The position numbers and the translations under genes are program-made. Shown here piece by piece: positions 9,790-22,179 of a DNA stretch of 64,000 nucleotides. Each line of letters begins with the position of its first letter. Position 1 is the first letter of the stretch. Source of the DNA: Astragalus membranaceus (Eukaryota > Streptophyta > Magnoliopsida > Fabales > Fabaceae). The notes under the pieces are model-generated. The model was not told where the DNA came from, ran no database searches, and saw only the letters and a list, made by a program, of their open reading frames with translations. The stretch covers positions 68,132,784-68,196,783 of the forward strand of contig CM076849.1 of the NCBI GenBank assembly GCA_039519185.1, in the 5' to 3' direction.

Positions 9790-11956
9790 ATGACGGTAAT
9801 AGAAATAAGTAGTGGGAGTGAGGGAGAAGTAACCTCTGAGTTTCGGTGTCCTAAACCCAATTGCATTCCCGCAAGTTGCGTTTATTGCTTGATGCACAAG
9901 TCCAGTCAGGCGATAAATGATTTAAAAGAATTTGACCGTGGGTCCTCTTCTCATTCAATAGGGCCAGCTCAGTTCATATCTTTGGCCGAAAAGGACCGTT
10001 CTGATCGCGAGGGGGATCAGTCTGATGATGATGGGTTTTGGGTAGATCAGGAGGTTCTGGATTCATATTCGGAGTTTCTAACCGATGAGTCTCGGGTCGA
10101 CATCCATGGTTTGTTGTTTTATCCTGCAGGCGAAGATGTAGCTATAGCCTACCCAGTTTCTTTAGAGGAGGCGGTTTGCGATCCTCCCGAGCTGAGGGAT
10201 AAGCCCTTTACCTATGTGTACAAAACTGTATTTCAACACTTAGGTATCCGAGCTCCCTTCTCCCCTTATTACTGTCAGGTTTTGAGAATGATCAATGTAG
10301 CTCCTTCTCAGCTTCATCCGAATGGTTGGGCTTAGATGCGTGCCTTTGAGATTTTGTGTAAGTACCTTCGGATTCAGGTGTCGGCCTGTAAGTTTCTGCA
10401 TTTCTTCAAGACTTCGGTTCAAAATCCTCAGTGGTGGGTTTCTTTGTGTAATCATAGTCGCCGCCCTTTTATGTCCGCTTTAAAGAGTAGCTATAAATCT
10501 TTTAAGTTGCACTGGTTCCGGTTGCAAGCGGGACCGAGTGATCCTTACCTATTGATTGATGAAAGTGGGAAGGATCGTTTTCCTCTGTACTGGACTTGCA
10601 AACCTCGGGATAAGTATTCCGTTGAGAGGCGGTCTTTGAGTCTGGCTGAGCGTGTGGATGTTGATCGGTTGTGGTCTTATGTTCAGTCCCCTTCGAGTGT
10701 GCTGCCCAAAGCATCTTTTCTGATCAACTTGGTGAACGAAGATGAAGTGTTGATTGGATATTTAAGTAATCTATCCCCCACCCCCCCCCTTTTGTTTTGA
10801 TCCGATGTTTGTTTGTTTGCAACGGATTTAGGGATGTCTACTCTCAGTGTTGCTAAAAGGAAAAGGATTTGAGCGGGACAGAAACGAAAGCAAGGGTTGG
10901 TTCGGGAACCTGCTTCGGCTCTGAATATTATTGCTGGTGTTTCAGATTCAGCCATTGGTGGACAACCTGTTCACGCAACTCTGCCGGTTGTAGGTCATGT
11001 TGCTGCGTCGGATGTAAATCAGGCCATGGCTCGTCGTCCTCCTCCCCCCGAGTTTCATGTTTCTAAAAGGGCGAAGACTTGTCCGTCCCTCGTCATTGTG
11101 GCGTACCTGGTGGGGTTGATGCAATAATTGATATGTCTTGAAGGAACATTCTCAAATGTCAAAAGAGGGCCGATGTGAGCGTTGATGCTCCCATTCGGTC
11201 TGCTTGGGATTCTCGGTACCCGCTGAATAGGATTTTGAATGGTGCGGTTGGTACGGCCGATGTTGAAAAGGTTGCATCGATGGGGCTAGGTCAGACTCTG
11301 GTTGCTGTGAAGACCTATAGTCACTGGGCTTCTTTGCTCGCCCATATCGCCGAGGAATCACTTAAGAAGGCTGTTGAGGAGCAGAGCCGCTTAGAGGGGC
11401 GGTTGAAGGAAAATGATGAAGCGTTGAAGTTGTGCCAGGAAGAGAAGGAGTTGTTGAGGTAGGACCTACAAAAGTGGGATGCTGAAAAACGTCGGCTAGA
11501 GGGGAGGATAGTCGAGCTATCTGAGGAGAAGAAGGTACTGTCGGCTAGTGTGAGTTGAAAAGGATTTTGGGGGCGTTCCCTGATTTGGCCGAAGGCGAGG
11601 ATGTGTTTAAGGCCATTGAGGAGTTGAAAGTTGGAGCGGACACTGAGTTTGATAAAGGTTTTGAAACTGCCTTGGACCAGCTGAAGGTGTTTTATCCTGA
11701 AGCGGATATTGAAAAGTTTGACATTGACAAGGTTGTAGTCAATGGTCAGATTGTTGATCTAGTGGTGGTGGAGAAACTAGCTACTGTGTCGAATACTCAG
11801 CAGAATCCTCGACAGGTGCCTCTGGATTTATCCGCTCTTGATCACCTTTTGAATGTGGAAGATGAGACGGATGCCCAAGCCGAAGGTGTTTCCGGTCATG
11901 GTGCTGCTAATCATGTTATGGCCGAACAGGCTGGGGATTCAGAGAATACTCTTTGA
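9790..11956 (+). pseudogene. Antisense accessory gene of element A, broken
   Basis: This reads opposite to gag-pol and lies between integrase and the 3' LTR. The start at 9790 opens an acidic, serine-rich stretch, then a conserved core with VAPSQLHPNGW, which matches VAPSQLHPNAW in element B. The core resembles the plant family Pfam calls a putative gypsy-type transposon protein (recognised by eye). An in-frame TAG at 10333 sits inside the core. A likely coding intron is 10766-10831. A TGA follows at 10870. After a frame change, a glutamate- and lysine-rich coiled-coil region occupies about 11330-11540, followed by an acidic tail to 11956. It is not functional as it stands. The molecular role of the family is not known to me. 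Confidence 0.65.
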
Positions 11957-12674
11957 TTTGCTTTGTATGCTGCTCCTATTTTGAACAAAAATGGTTAATT
12001 TTGTAAAATTGACAATGTTACCTTTTGCATCGCCTTTGGCTTGATATGTTATCGTTTCTATTCCGCGCCCTTAGTTGTCTTTGCGCTTTGTTTTGTACCT
12101 CAGCTTATATTGCCGGTTTTGTGTTGCTTTCGTTAGTTCCTTTGCTTATACAAATGGCCTTATGGTTAGTGCCCAAGGGTTGTATGTCGACATTCGCACG
12201 GTCTACACCTATCAGGTCTTGTGTTAAAATGGCCTTCGCCGTGCCAAGCTCGTTGGCTTGTTCGGGCGAGCATGTTGGCTTCGCTTACACATTGAAGGAT
12301 CTTACACTGTGCCGAGCCCGTTGGCTTCGTTCGGCGAGCGCGCTAGCTTCGCCTACACGATGGAAGCTCCCCTTCGATCTAAAAGAAGTAAACTTCTTTG
12401 AAACCGAACTGGTGTGCCCAAGGGTGGTACGTCGGCTCGTCAGCTCGCTCTCACCTGTCAGGACTTTGAGTCTTCATTGCCCAAGGGCAACATCGAGACG
12501 TTGCTTGGTCTTTGCCTATCGAGACTTTTTTATTATGGCACGTTCTTGTTTATTGAAAGGAGTCGGTTCTCTTTATCCAATCATGAAGATGCAGTACATT
12601 TGGGGCTTTTATATTGCCACATACAAATGATTAATTGAAAAATGGTGGATGGTGAGAACCGATGATTTCTTTCT
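11957..12674 (+). other. Non-coding spacer between antisense gene and integrase
   Basis: The two genes converge here. A 201-codon open stretch (12025-12630) has no known domain and covers a repetitive segment in which GTGCCCAAGGG and CGAGC..GTTGGCTTCG motifs recur. I treat it as spacer that may contain the transcription ends of both genes, although no clear terminator can be seen. Confidence 0.45.
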
Positions 12675-13910
12675 TCAGCTGTAGTAGAACCCTAGGTTGG
12701 CTGCGTTCCAAGATCTTGGGATGCTGCCGCCATCTAGTTTTTCTAGTTTGAAAGCTTCTGGGCCGATGACATCTTTGACTCTGAAGGGGCCTTCCCAATT
12801 AGCAGATAGCTTTCCTGTGGCACCCACTCGGCTTGATTGTTTGAGGACCAGATCTCCTGCTTTAATGCTTCTGGGTTTGACTTTAGAGTCATATTTCTTT
12901 GCTGCTCTCTGCTTAGCTGCTTGTTCCTTGACTTTAGCAAGCTCTCTGACTTCATCTAGGAGATCAAGATTGGCCCGGAGTGCATCTTCATCAGGGACAT
13001 TTTCTGTCAGCATCCTCCTTGGGCTCGGCTCCAGTACCTCCACAGGGATCAGTGCATCGCTCTCGTAGGTCAGCCGAAAGGGAGTTTCCCTTGTGGAGGA
13101 CTGGGGAGTGGTGTGGTAGGACCACAACACTAATGGTAACTCTTCAGCCCAGTTTCCTTTCGCATCATACAGTCTTCTTTTAAGGCCGTTTAGTATGACT
13201 TTGTTTGCAGCCTCGGCTTGCCCATTGGTCTGTGGGTGCTCGACCGAGGCGAACGCCTGATAGATGTTCCATTTCCTGCAGAGTTCGGCTACCAGCTCAG
13301 AGGAGAACTGAGTACCATTATCAGTGACTATGGTTGCAGGTATTCCAAACCGTCATATGAGCTTCTTCTACTAGAATTTCTTCACGCGTTGAGCCGTGAT
13401 AGTTGCAATCGGCTCTGCCTCTATCCACTTTGTGAAATAGTCAACCGCAACCAACAAATATTTGACCTGGCCGGGAGCTGTGGGGAATGGACCGAGGATG
13501 TCCAAGCCCCAAATGGAGAATGGCCAAGAGGAGACGACCCACTGAAGGTTGGTTGGCGGCGCCCTGGGTATGGCTGCATGGCACTGACACTTGTCACACT
13601 TCCTGACATATTCAATCGAATCCCTCTTCATAGCCGGCTAATAGTAGCCGGCTCTCAGAAACTTGGTTTCAAGGGCTTGGCCTCCTATATGGCTGCTACA
13701 TCTCCCTTGGTGTACTTCTTCCATGATTTCCTGTGCTTTTAGATTCAAGACGCATTTGAGAAGAGGCGTTGAGAACCCTCGTTTGTAAAGTTCAGCATCA
13801 ATAAGAGTGTATTTGCTCACAATTTTTGACAGTTTCCTCAGTTCTTCTTCCTGCAGCTGCAATTGTTCTCCCTGCAGGTAAGCAATGATATTGGCCATCC
13901 AGCTAGGAGG
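12675..13910 (-). pseudogene. Integrase region of element A, broken
   Basis: Read on the minus strand, this holds the end of the RNase H linker and the integrase. A zinc-binding HHCC region is visible (EEVHQGRCSSHIGG, then KCDKCQCH). It is followed by a catalytic-core start, WGLDILGPFPTAPGQVKYLL, and the C-terminal piece with TTPQSSTRETPFRLTYESDA, ending RSWNAANLGFYY. An in-frame stop separates the zinc-binding part from the core at about 13632-13637, and the DNA between the core pieces is broken near 13370. The nested LTR at 13911 cuts its upstream end. Integrase would insert element cDNA into chromosomes, but this copy cannot. Confidence 0.85.
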
Positions 13911-14399
13911 TGTTGCGCCCGAAAAAGTCCCCGAGGGAGAACCTTCCTCGTTCACAACTTTTCCTAAGACAATGAAGCCGCCACCAATATTTATTAAGGA
14001 AAATATTAGGAAAACCTTCTTTGGAAAGCGATTGGTCTTGCGAAACTGGAGAATAGGGTTCGGGGGTCGGTTACGCGCAGGGAAGGTGTTAGCACCCCAC
14101 ACGTCCTCTCTACTGAGAGGGAACCTTTAATTAAATGTGTGGTTTTAGTGTGTTGACTTGAAAATACTTGATTTTGCCTCTCTACTCCTTATTGGAAAAT
14201 TCTTAATGAAAATCTTCATTTATTATGAAAAAGGGGAAAAAATGGTTTTTTAGAAAAAAACGCTTGATGGGACATGGCCCGCTCCTACGTATCTCCCGGT
14301 GCGATGGAGAACTCAAAGCTACGTAGTTCTTCTTTGTCTTTTTGAAAAGGTTTTTGTCTTTTATCTTTTTAGTGAGTTTTCGAAATAGGATGAGCATTT

Positions 14400-15185
14400 A
14401 ATGAATGATTAAACTAACCAAGGTTATGGGTAATCACCACTAAATACTCAAAAAGAGAGTTGTACCGCTAGTCAAACGAACAAAGGTTCTGATGGACTGT
14501 CAATAACAACTCGTTTTTATTATCTTTTTTGAAAGTAATTTTCGAAAGAGATTGATTTGCACGATGATCAAACTAACAAAGGTTATGATGGATCATCATT
14601 TATTATTCTTTTGGGAAAAAGACATCGCCGCCAATGGCTAGACGAACAAAGGTTCTGATTAGCCACTAGCGACAATGGGTTGAAAACGATTTTAGAAAGG
14701 AAAAGGTTTTTGTTTTGAAAATGATTTTGGTTTGCAAAAGTGATTCTTTTTTTGTTATGAAAATAACTCTTTTCTTTTTATTATTGAAATGCTAAACTTT
14801 TTTATGGTTGCGAAAATGACTTTTATTTGCTGCGCTTGACGAGAACGAGACTCGCTCCTACGTATCCCAAATGGGAATCAAAGCGACGTAGTTCTAACGA
14901 ACCTTGAAAGTGAAAGTCTTTTTGCTTTGGTTTTGAAAAGTGAGGGGCGCTCATGATGATCAAACTAACAAAGGTTATGGGTGATCATCACTAACACTTG
15001 CTATGACTTTTGATGCTTAGGAAAATATCTTTTGAAATTGAAAGCGTTCATGATAATCAAACTAACAAAGGTCATGGGTGATTATCACTAGTGGCTTATG
15101 CATATGAAAACATCTTTTTTTTAAATTTAGGTTCTTAGGACAACCAAACTAACAAAGGTTATGGGTAGTTGTCACTAGTCACCAT
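14400..15185. repeat. Tandem ACTAACAAAGGTTATG repeats in the solo LTR
   Basis: Units of about 60-110 bp share AACTAACAAAGGTTATGGGT or AACGAACAAAGGTTCTGAT and then a GATCATCACTA-type half palindrome. Copies appear near 14413, 14475, 14568, 14643, 14960, 15058 and 15148. They alternate with CTCCTACGTATC blocks (14281, 14856). They are non-coding. Confidence 0.7.
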
Positions 15186-16883
15186 TTTCATGCTAAGCTA
15201 TTTAGAAAAGAAAACAAAGAATGTAAGAAGATTTGGAGATTCAAGCATGGCACAATCATTGAAATCGAATCCTTAGGCAAACAACAACATAACTTTACGA
15301 CTAATCTCATTTGAATTCTTGAGCGAATATTAGCCTAGACTACACATATTAGACCACAACACGTAGATAGGCAAAAAGGAACTCGAATTGGGCATTAAGC
15401 AAAAATGCAAGAGTAGGCAAGATTGAACCTAAATGCACATCTAATGGAAGATGCTAGGGGAGGACCATACTCAAATATTTCTACAAAACGCAAGGGAATC
15501 TAAATGCACATCTAGTGGAAGACGCAATGTAAGGAATGAGCCTATCCAAGTATTAATGATTCCACATGAGAGTAGACAAGGAAGTGATAGGCACAAATGA
15601 ATTCAAAAGAGTAGCCTCAAGCAGGATCATTGGCAAACCCTAAACAAGCAAGTCACATTAACAATCAAAACACCAAAGCATGTTGAGTCACATTGGTCAA
15701 TCCTCAACACTTAAATTAATGTGCACAAGTGCACAAGTGTGAATCTTCTTGCCAATCATCAACTTAAACAACATATGAACTAAAAGGGTTGAATCATATA
15801 GATCAAACCTCATCACTTTAAGCAAGGTGCACTAGGCACAAGTGAGAATCATATTGCCTATCATCAACTTGAGACAACAAGCAAACATATAAAAACTTTA
15901 TTTATTCACAACATGCTATCCAAATACATAACCAAAAACCCATTTATTTTTTAAAGGGGTTTAAGATCAAAGCCGTAAAGCTAAAATCTCTTAAACCGGG
16001 ATCGACAAAATGTACATCTCAATCAAACCCATTTTATTAATCATTTTTATGAGAAAAGAAAAAGAGAGGAAAAACACTTTGAAGTGAACTAAAACGTATT
16101 TTTTTTAGAAATAGATGATAATAGTAATAATAAAAACAAAATAAAAATGAAACATAAAAAAAGAAAGTGAACGTGAAACGTGATAAAGAAAAGAAATAGA
16201 AAATAGAAATGTGAGTGTGTGTTACGGCTACTGTGTGTGATTCATGGAGAATAGAGAAATGTGTTGGTGGGCTTTTGGCCCAATACACTTAACAAAACAT
16301 TAACCAATATCAAAACCTAAGTTGTGCCTCTCAGAACACAAATCTATTCAAGGGGAAAGAAACAGTCGCACCAAATGTCCAAGGAGAGAGAAAAACGAAA
16401 TTCCAGCGATGGAGAGAGAGGAAAATCGTGGAGAGAGAGAGTGGGAGGTGGTTGTTTCGTGAGGGAGGGCGTTTGGTGGTGGCTACGGTGGTGGCGGCGG
16501 CGGTTGTGGGGTGGTTTCAATGGTGGTGGAGCGACCGTTTTATGGTGGTGTGTTGGGGGAGATGGAGAGAGAAACGGATGAGGGCGGGGAGAGAGAGTAA
16601 TAGTGGCTGCGAGGGTGAGGGTGAGGGTGGTCATGTGGTGGAGATCTCGCCGGAGCTCACGGCGGTGTGGTGCTCGCCGGAGACAGTGGTGGTGGTGATT
16701 GTGTTTGATGGGAGGGAGGAGGTGGTGAGTGGTGCTTTCCCTTTTCCCTCCTTCTTTCTCTGTTTCTCCATTGTCTGTGTGTTTGGTGTGGGTGTTGTTA
16801 ATTAATTAATTTTTCATTTTGCTACAGTACCCTCACGGTTCCCCCTCCCCCTTTTTTGTTGCTGTTTGTTTCCTTCTGCTCTT

Positions 16884-16891
16884 TATAAAAA
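16884..16891 (+). promoter_or_regulatory. TATA box of the Ogre-like solo LTR
   Basis: TATAAAAA lies in the plus orientation about 640 bp before the LTR end. The upstream region is rich in GAGAGA and GGTGGTGG runs. It is the only good core-promoter match in this LTR and supports plus orientation. Whether it is active is unknown. Confidence 0.5.
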
Positions 16892-17530
16892 GCGCTGGTG
16901 TGTATGTTTGTGTTGCTGTATGCAGCTGTGAAAGGAGGAAAAGATCCAGGGTGTTCAAAGCCGTCAGAGGGAAGTAGAGAAACCAGTTTGTGTTGCTGTG
17001 TGGGGAGAGGGAAACCCCAAACTGATGTGTATTCAGTGTTTTTTTGTGTATAGAGCTGTGCTTGTGTGAAGGAGTGGAGAAAGCTATACTGAATGGTGGC
17101 GTGAAACAGTAGATTGCTGAAGCAAGCTTATTGCTTGCATAATTGGTGATCACTTTAGCCAAAAATGGGAAAAAGCAACAAGCAATTAAAAAGGAATTTG
17201 ACTTTAATTCTGAAAATTAAAGATAAACAAAGATGGTATCCAATGTTGCTTTATTGTATTTTATTCAATTCTGATTTACAAATTAAATTGTAATGTATAT
17301 TTGTAACTTTGATTTTTAATTCTATATAAAAAACTTATTTCAATTCTTTTTTTTTTGCAATAAAAAGTAAATAAGTTTTACTAATAACAATAAAAATGAC
17401 GCAAAACTGTCAACGAGCACCAAATGACTCGTCCCAACGATAAAAATCTTAAAAAGCAGACAAGTAATATTTTTTTATTTTTTTTGATAAACTTTGAGTT
17501 AGCCGGACAAAATTGGGGTATGACAGGAGG

Positions 17531-19240
17531 CTCGATCTCTGTCGAGAGAACCTGGATTTTATTTATGCTGGGTTCAAATAACGTTTCCTGGATCACCGAA
17601 TGGTTGTTTCCAGGTTTCTTAGTCCTGGCGAGCTTAGCTAGGATATCTCCCCTGCCATTTTGTTCCCTAGGGACATGTGTTAGTTCAAAGAAATGAATTT
17701 GGATTTGAGTTCTTGTACCTTATTACAGTATCTGCTGAGAAGCTCGTCCTTGGTGCTGAGAAGCCGGTTATGAGGAGGGAGTCACTTCGTGCCTTCAGGT
17801 GTTTTACTCCCAGGTCTGCAGCAAGTGTCATACCGGTGATGAGCGCCTCGTACTCCACCTGGTTGTTGCTAGCTTTGAAGTTGAACCGGAGCGATTGCTC
17901 AAGGAGAATACCATCTGGGCCTTCTAAAGTGACTCTGACCCCGCTTCCTCTTTGATTGGACGAACCATCAACGGACAGGGTCCATACAAACTCGGCCGAG
18001 GGTTTGTTTTCTGCTTCGGCCTCCACTAGCTCGGCTATAAAGTCAGCCAACACCTGGGCTTTGATCGGTCCTCTCGGTTCGTATTTGATGTCGAATTCAG
18101 ATAGTTCTACCGACAAGAGACCATTCTCCCTGCTAGATCTGGTTTTGAAAGTACCTGTCGGATTGGGAGATCTGTTCTGATTATTATTGGGTGACTCTGA
18201 AAGTAGTGCCTGAGCTTCCCTGCTGCTAATATGACTGAATATGCTGCTTTTTCAATCTTTTGATACCACTGCTCCAGTCCTCTCAACATTCGGCTGGTGT
18301 AATAAACAGGGAGTTGGTCCCTCCCTTGTTCTTGTACCAAGACTGCGCTGCGTGCATCCTTTGAAACCGCCATATACAAGAGTAAGGGAATGCCTTGCTT
18401 CGGGGATGTGAGGATCGGTGGTGCCGCTAGATACTCTCAGAGTGCCTGGAGGGCCTTTTCACATTCTTCTGACCATTGGAAGGTGGCATTTTTCTTGAGA
18501 AGCTGAAACATATATAGGTTTGATTTTATCTGCTGAACGGCCAAGGAAACGACTACTTGGCTGGTTAGGATCTGTACTTCCTTGACCTTGGTGGGGCTTC
18601 TGGCTTCAATGATGGCTCGGCATTGTGAGGGATTGGCTTCAATGCCCCTGTGGGTCAGTACGTACCCCAGGTGCTTGGACTCCGAACGAGCACTTGTCAG
18701 GATTTAGCCGAAGGTCGTGTTTCTCCAAAAGTTTGAATATCTTGGTGAGGTTGCCTATATGTGCTGGATCAGTGATGGATTTTACGACCATGTCATATAC
18801 ATACACTTCGATGTTCTTCCGATCTCCCCTTCGAAGATCCTATCCATCAGACGCTGGTACGTTGCTCCTGCGTTCTTGAGGCCGAGCGGCATTACCTGAT
18901 AGCAATAGTTTGACCGGCTTGTCATGAAAGCCATTTTCTCTTCATCTATATGGCTCATTCCTATTTGGTTGTGGCCTGAATATGCATCCATGAATTTGAG
19001 TAGTTTGTAGCCGGAGGACAGGCTCTGTTGAGATCAGTGTAATCTACGCACATTCTCCAGTTGCTGTTGGATTTTCTCACCATCACAGGATTAGCCAAAC
19101 ATGTTGGGTACTTTACCTCTCTAAAGAGTTCGGCAGCCATCAGTTTGTCTGTCTCCTCCTTTATTGCCAGCGTCTTTTCATATCCCTGTTTCCTTTTTCT
19201 CTGTGACACAGGATGAGGCAGAAGGATTTAGACATAATCG
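17531..19240 (-). pseudogene. Reverse transcriptase and RNase H of element A, broken
   Basis: Minus-strand pieces in order are the RT palm (VDYTDLNRACPP, then FMTSRSNYCYQVMPLGLKNA), a retroviral-type RNase H segment (VLVQEQGRDQLPVYYTSR) and a second RNase H with LSVDGSSNQRGSGV and NNQVEYEALITG. Two RNase H domains are typical of the Tat lineage. The catalytic YxDD region near 18790 is damaged twice: one base is missing just upstream, shifting the frame, and the first aspartate codon reads TAT, so the motif is YVYD. Another in-frame stop lies near 18100. RT would copy element RNA into DNA, but this copy is inactive. Confidence 0.85.
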
Positions 19241-21106
19241 ATGACATACAAAGTTCGGGTTAATACCTGGCATGTCTTGGGGAGACCATGAAAATATGTG
19301 GACATTGTCTGACAAGAGCTTGATGAGTTGTTCTTCAATCTCTGCTGATAGCCCTGTTCCAAATTGTGTTTTCTGATGTTGTGCAGGGCCGATGATTACT
19401 TCTTTCAGATCATCTGCGGGCTTCGGTCTCTTCTCTTCTTTAGCTGCATCATACAACCTCGGATCTAAGTCAAGAAAATTGCAATTAGAACCTTTTACCT
19501 TGGGTTTCTGGATTGTCTTTACTTTAGGACTTTCGGCGTAGCACCTACGCGCCATCGCTTGGTCACCTCTTACTGTCCCAACACCTCCATTGGGGCAAAG
19601 ATGAGGGTACGATATTGCTGCTGTTAGTGCATTGAGGGTCGGCCTGCCTACTATGATGTTGTAAGATGATGTTGCATTGATGACCATGTATCTGAGGACA
19701 ACTGTCTTGGCCGACTCCCCTTCTCCGAAGGTGGTTCTGAGATCGGTGTACCCATGAACCTCCACTTGTTCTCAAGAAAACCCTACCAGGGTGCCAGGGT
19801 AATCTTTCAGTAGTTCCACAGGCAGTTTAAGCTCTTGGAAGCATTTCCAGTACATCACATTGGCGGAGCTTCCTCCGTCTACCAGGACCCGGGCGACCCT
19901 GTATCTGCTGGTTGTGATGTGAATGACTATTGGATCATCGGAATGGGGCTGAACTCCATTGAAATCTTCCACGTCGAAGGATATCTGCAGGTATTCTGTG
20001 ACGGATACATCGGACTCTTTGTTAGTAACAGACATGACGGAACGTGCATACCTTCTTCTTGCCGATGAAGTGGATCCTCCGCCTGAGAAGCCACCCGAGA
20101 TGGTATTTACATCGCCTTTGTCCGCGATCTCGTGTCCGTCTTTCTTAGTTGTTTCTTTCCGGGCACCTCCCCTCTTTGCCACTGACATCGGCTGGGGGCT
20201 GTTGGCTCGTCTCTTCTTTTTCTCCTCTGATAACACGAACTTTTTGAGTTGTCCTCTCTGGATTAGTTGTTCAATCTGCTGTTTTAGAGTCCATCAATCA
20301 TCGGTAGTGTGCTCTTCTGTTCAGTGGAACTTGCAATATGATTGTGGATACTTACCCATGGTTCCGACAAAAGGCACCGACCTTTGTATGGTCCCATCAC
20401 CAAGGGATTCATGGAGAATGGCCGAAGGCTTGGCCTTAAGCGAAGTGTATGCTATCTCCACATTGGGACGTGAATTTCGGTTCCTCGGCCTGCCTGCTCT
20501 ATCTTTCCTGCCCGAAAAATGGTGTAGGTCGGCTCGTCCCGATTTCTCTGGTGGCGAGTATGGTCTCCTTGGAGTTTTTATGTCGCGTTCGTCCTTGCTG
20601 GCGCCGGTCTCTTCTGCTTCTATATGTTTTTCTGCGCGGGCTCTTACTTCATCCATGGTCCGAGGTGTTCGGATTGAGAGTGCTTCGAAGAATGTTCTGT
20701 TCTTCATACCCTTCATAAATGCTTTGACAAAAAACTTTTCATCGGGATCTTCTACTAATACAGTTACCTTGTTAAACCGGTCCAGATATTTTTTGAGGGG
20801 CTCGGTCTCTCCTTGCCGAAGATCAAACAGGTCCTCTGAGTGCACCAGCTTCTTCTTATTGGCCGAAAACCGCTGTACAAAGCGTTCAGCGAGGTCATCG
20901 AAGCTGGTGATTGAGCGGGCGCCTAAACCTTTGAACCATTTCAGAGCCACGTCGGTTAAGGTGCAAGCGAACATCTTGCAGCTAACGGCGTCATTGCCAC
21001 CACTTATCATCATCTGGGTCTGGAACGCGTCCACGTGACTTAATAGATCCCCGGTTCCGTTATACGTGCCGATGGCTGGCTCGCGAAAACGGTGAGGAAT
21101 CGCCAC
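19241..21106 (-). pseudogene. Gag and protease region of element A, broken
   Basis: The frame starts at 21106 (MAIPHRFREPAIGTYNGTGD) and shows a Gag core (VALKWFKGL, then FVQRFSANKKKLVHSEDLF, then KAFMKGMKNRTFFEALSIRT). Two in-frame TGA codons near 20320 and 20283 fall in the zinc-finger-like YCKFH..HTTDD segment, removing one metal ligand. Downstream, the aspartic protease motif VLVDGGSSANVM is present (about 19875-19910), then another stop at 19772, then a region ending DMPGINPNFVCHRL that precedes RT. Gag would form the virus-like particle and the protease would cut the polyprotein. The copy is broken in at least three places. Confidence 0.85.
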
Positions 21107-21420
21107 TGCTTCGATTGCTTCTGTGAACGGTTGGAACGCTCTCAGGGGCGCTCTGGTGGCCTCGGCTCTCTAGGCATGATTTTACATCTCCGCTAGTTGT
21201 TCCTGTAATCGTACCTCTCTGGCCTCTAGCGCCTGAGAACGCAGGTGTTGCTCTTCGTTTCTTCTGGCTTGCTCTACGTTCTGGTCTTGCAGTGCTCTTA
21301 CTGCGTCAAGTAGCTCCAAGATTCTGGGATCTGTACGTATCACTAGATGACGGGGTATTCCTCGTGGCCACCATAGTAGAGTGGCTACTTTAAGGATGGG
21401 GTAGGAATAATTTTACCAGG

Positions 21421-21437
21421 CCCCACGGTGGGCGCCA
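21421..21437 (-). promoter_or_regulatory. Element A primer-binding site
   Basis: On the minus strand this reads TGGCGCCCACCGTGGGG, one base inside the 5' LTR. It is the tRNA-complementary site that primes minus-strand DNA synthesis. It fixes element orientation. Confidence 0.85.
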
Positions 21438-21438
21438 A

Positions 21439-21892
21439 TGTTCCTAACTATTTCTTTGAGTAGGATTTAGCTAAAACACAAGAGTATAGTAAAACTAGAT
21501 AATCGTGAAAGTAGTATGAGAGTGAGAGTGAAATGTGAGATTCAAAGATGCCTCTCTCCATTAGCCTCTCACGGCGATATTTATAATACAATCAGTAATT
21601 AATGCTAATTATTACAAATATGACCTTTGAGAGATCCTAGGCGAGATTATAGGAGTTTCCTTGTATAGCTGGCTTGTTTCAGGCGTCTGCCTGGGTCAAG
21701 TGACGAGGCCGGGCTATGAGGCGCAGAGAGAAGTCCCTCGGTCTACAGAGTCTCTCGGTTCTATGGAGTCCCTCGGTTCTGTGGAGTCCCTCAGTTCTGA
21801 AGTCGAACGTGGCCATCCCAGACACCTCGCCCCGTCTACTCGGGAAACAGTCGTGCCGACTATGATGGGAGTGGTCAGCTCGGCTGTGAACA
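21439..21892 (-). repeat. Element A 5' LTR
   Basis: It runs from TGTTCCTAACTATTTC to GGCTGTGAACA on the plus strand, 454 bp, with AGTAT directly outside. It matches the left LTR along its length apart from scattered substitutions and one extra copy of a short GGAGTCCCTCGGTTCTG-type unit near 21765-21795. Confidence 0.9.
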
Positions 21893-21897
21893 AGTAT

Positions 21898-22179
21898 ATT
21901 TAACTGCCTTGCTCTACGAGAGTCATGAAGAGAGTCTCTGAGATTATGACTAATATGGAACAATACAAGCCCTCGCACAGTGGATATTACTATTTGGCCC
22001 AAAATACATGTTTGTGATTCTTTGTTCACTCTAGCATTGAGAAACTAAAAATCTAAATAGTCTCCATACATCTTTAATCTACATATGCTTATGTGGTTAT
22101 GATTGTTTAAAGTACAACTAGCTCATCCAATATGAATAACAGAAAATGATAGGGGAAAGGGGTGGTGGGTGAGTGGCCA
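21898..22179. other. Short unassigned spacer between elements A and D
   Basis: Joined across element A, it continues the sequence before 7899, so it is the right flank of the element A insertion site. No gene or known repeat is seen. The last five bases GGCCA are the left duplication of element D. Confidence 0.6.

Larger units (their letters stand above)
13911..17525 (+). mobile_element. Ogre-like solo LTR nested in element A
   Basis: It starts TGTTGCGCCCG and ends GGGGTATGACA, flanked by GGAGG at 13906-13910 and 17526-17530. No internal genes are present, so it is a 3,615 bp solo LTR in plus orientation. The segment GTCGGTTACGCGCAGGGAAG with GTGTTAGCACCCC, and the CTCCTACGTATC repeats, resemble LTRs of legume Ogre elements as I know them. 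It contains tandem ACTAACAAAGGTTATG units, a G- and T-rich block at 16400-16750 and a TATA box at 16884. It split the element A pol gene after A had inserted. Confidence 0.85.
7904..21892 (-). mobile_element. Element A: Tat/Retand-like LTR retrotransposon
   Basis: Both ends carry related LTRs (7904-8336 and 21439-21892), and the 5 bp AGTAT occurs immediately outside each end (7899-7903 and 21893-21897). A TGGCGCCCACCGTGGGG primer-binding site abuts the right LTR on the minus strand, so the element runs right to left: gag, protease, RT, RNase H, integrase, then an oppositely oriented extra gene, then the 3' LTR. It spans 13,989 bp, of which 3.6 kb is a nested solo LTR. Coding regions hold many stops and frameshifts, so it is non-autonomous now. 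Confidence 0.93.

Noticed and set aside
12025..12630. 201-codon plus-strand frame with hydrophobic N-terminus
   Set aside because: It covers a repetitive spacer in element A, has no known domain and has no counterpart in element B.
16324..16805. Open frames in the GGTGGTGG region
   Set aside because: G- and T-rich low-complexity sequence in an Ogre-like LTR, open in several frames on both strands.
19959..21038. 359-codon plus-strand open frame
   Set aside because: It is the shadow of the element A gag region on the other strand and has no domain of its own.
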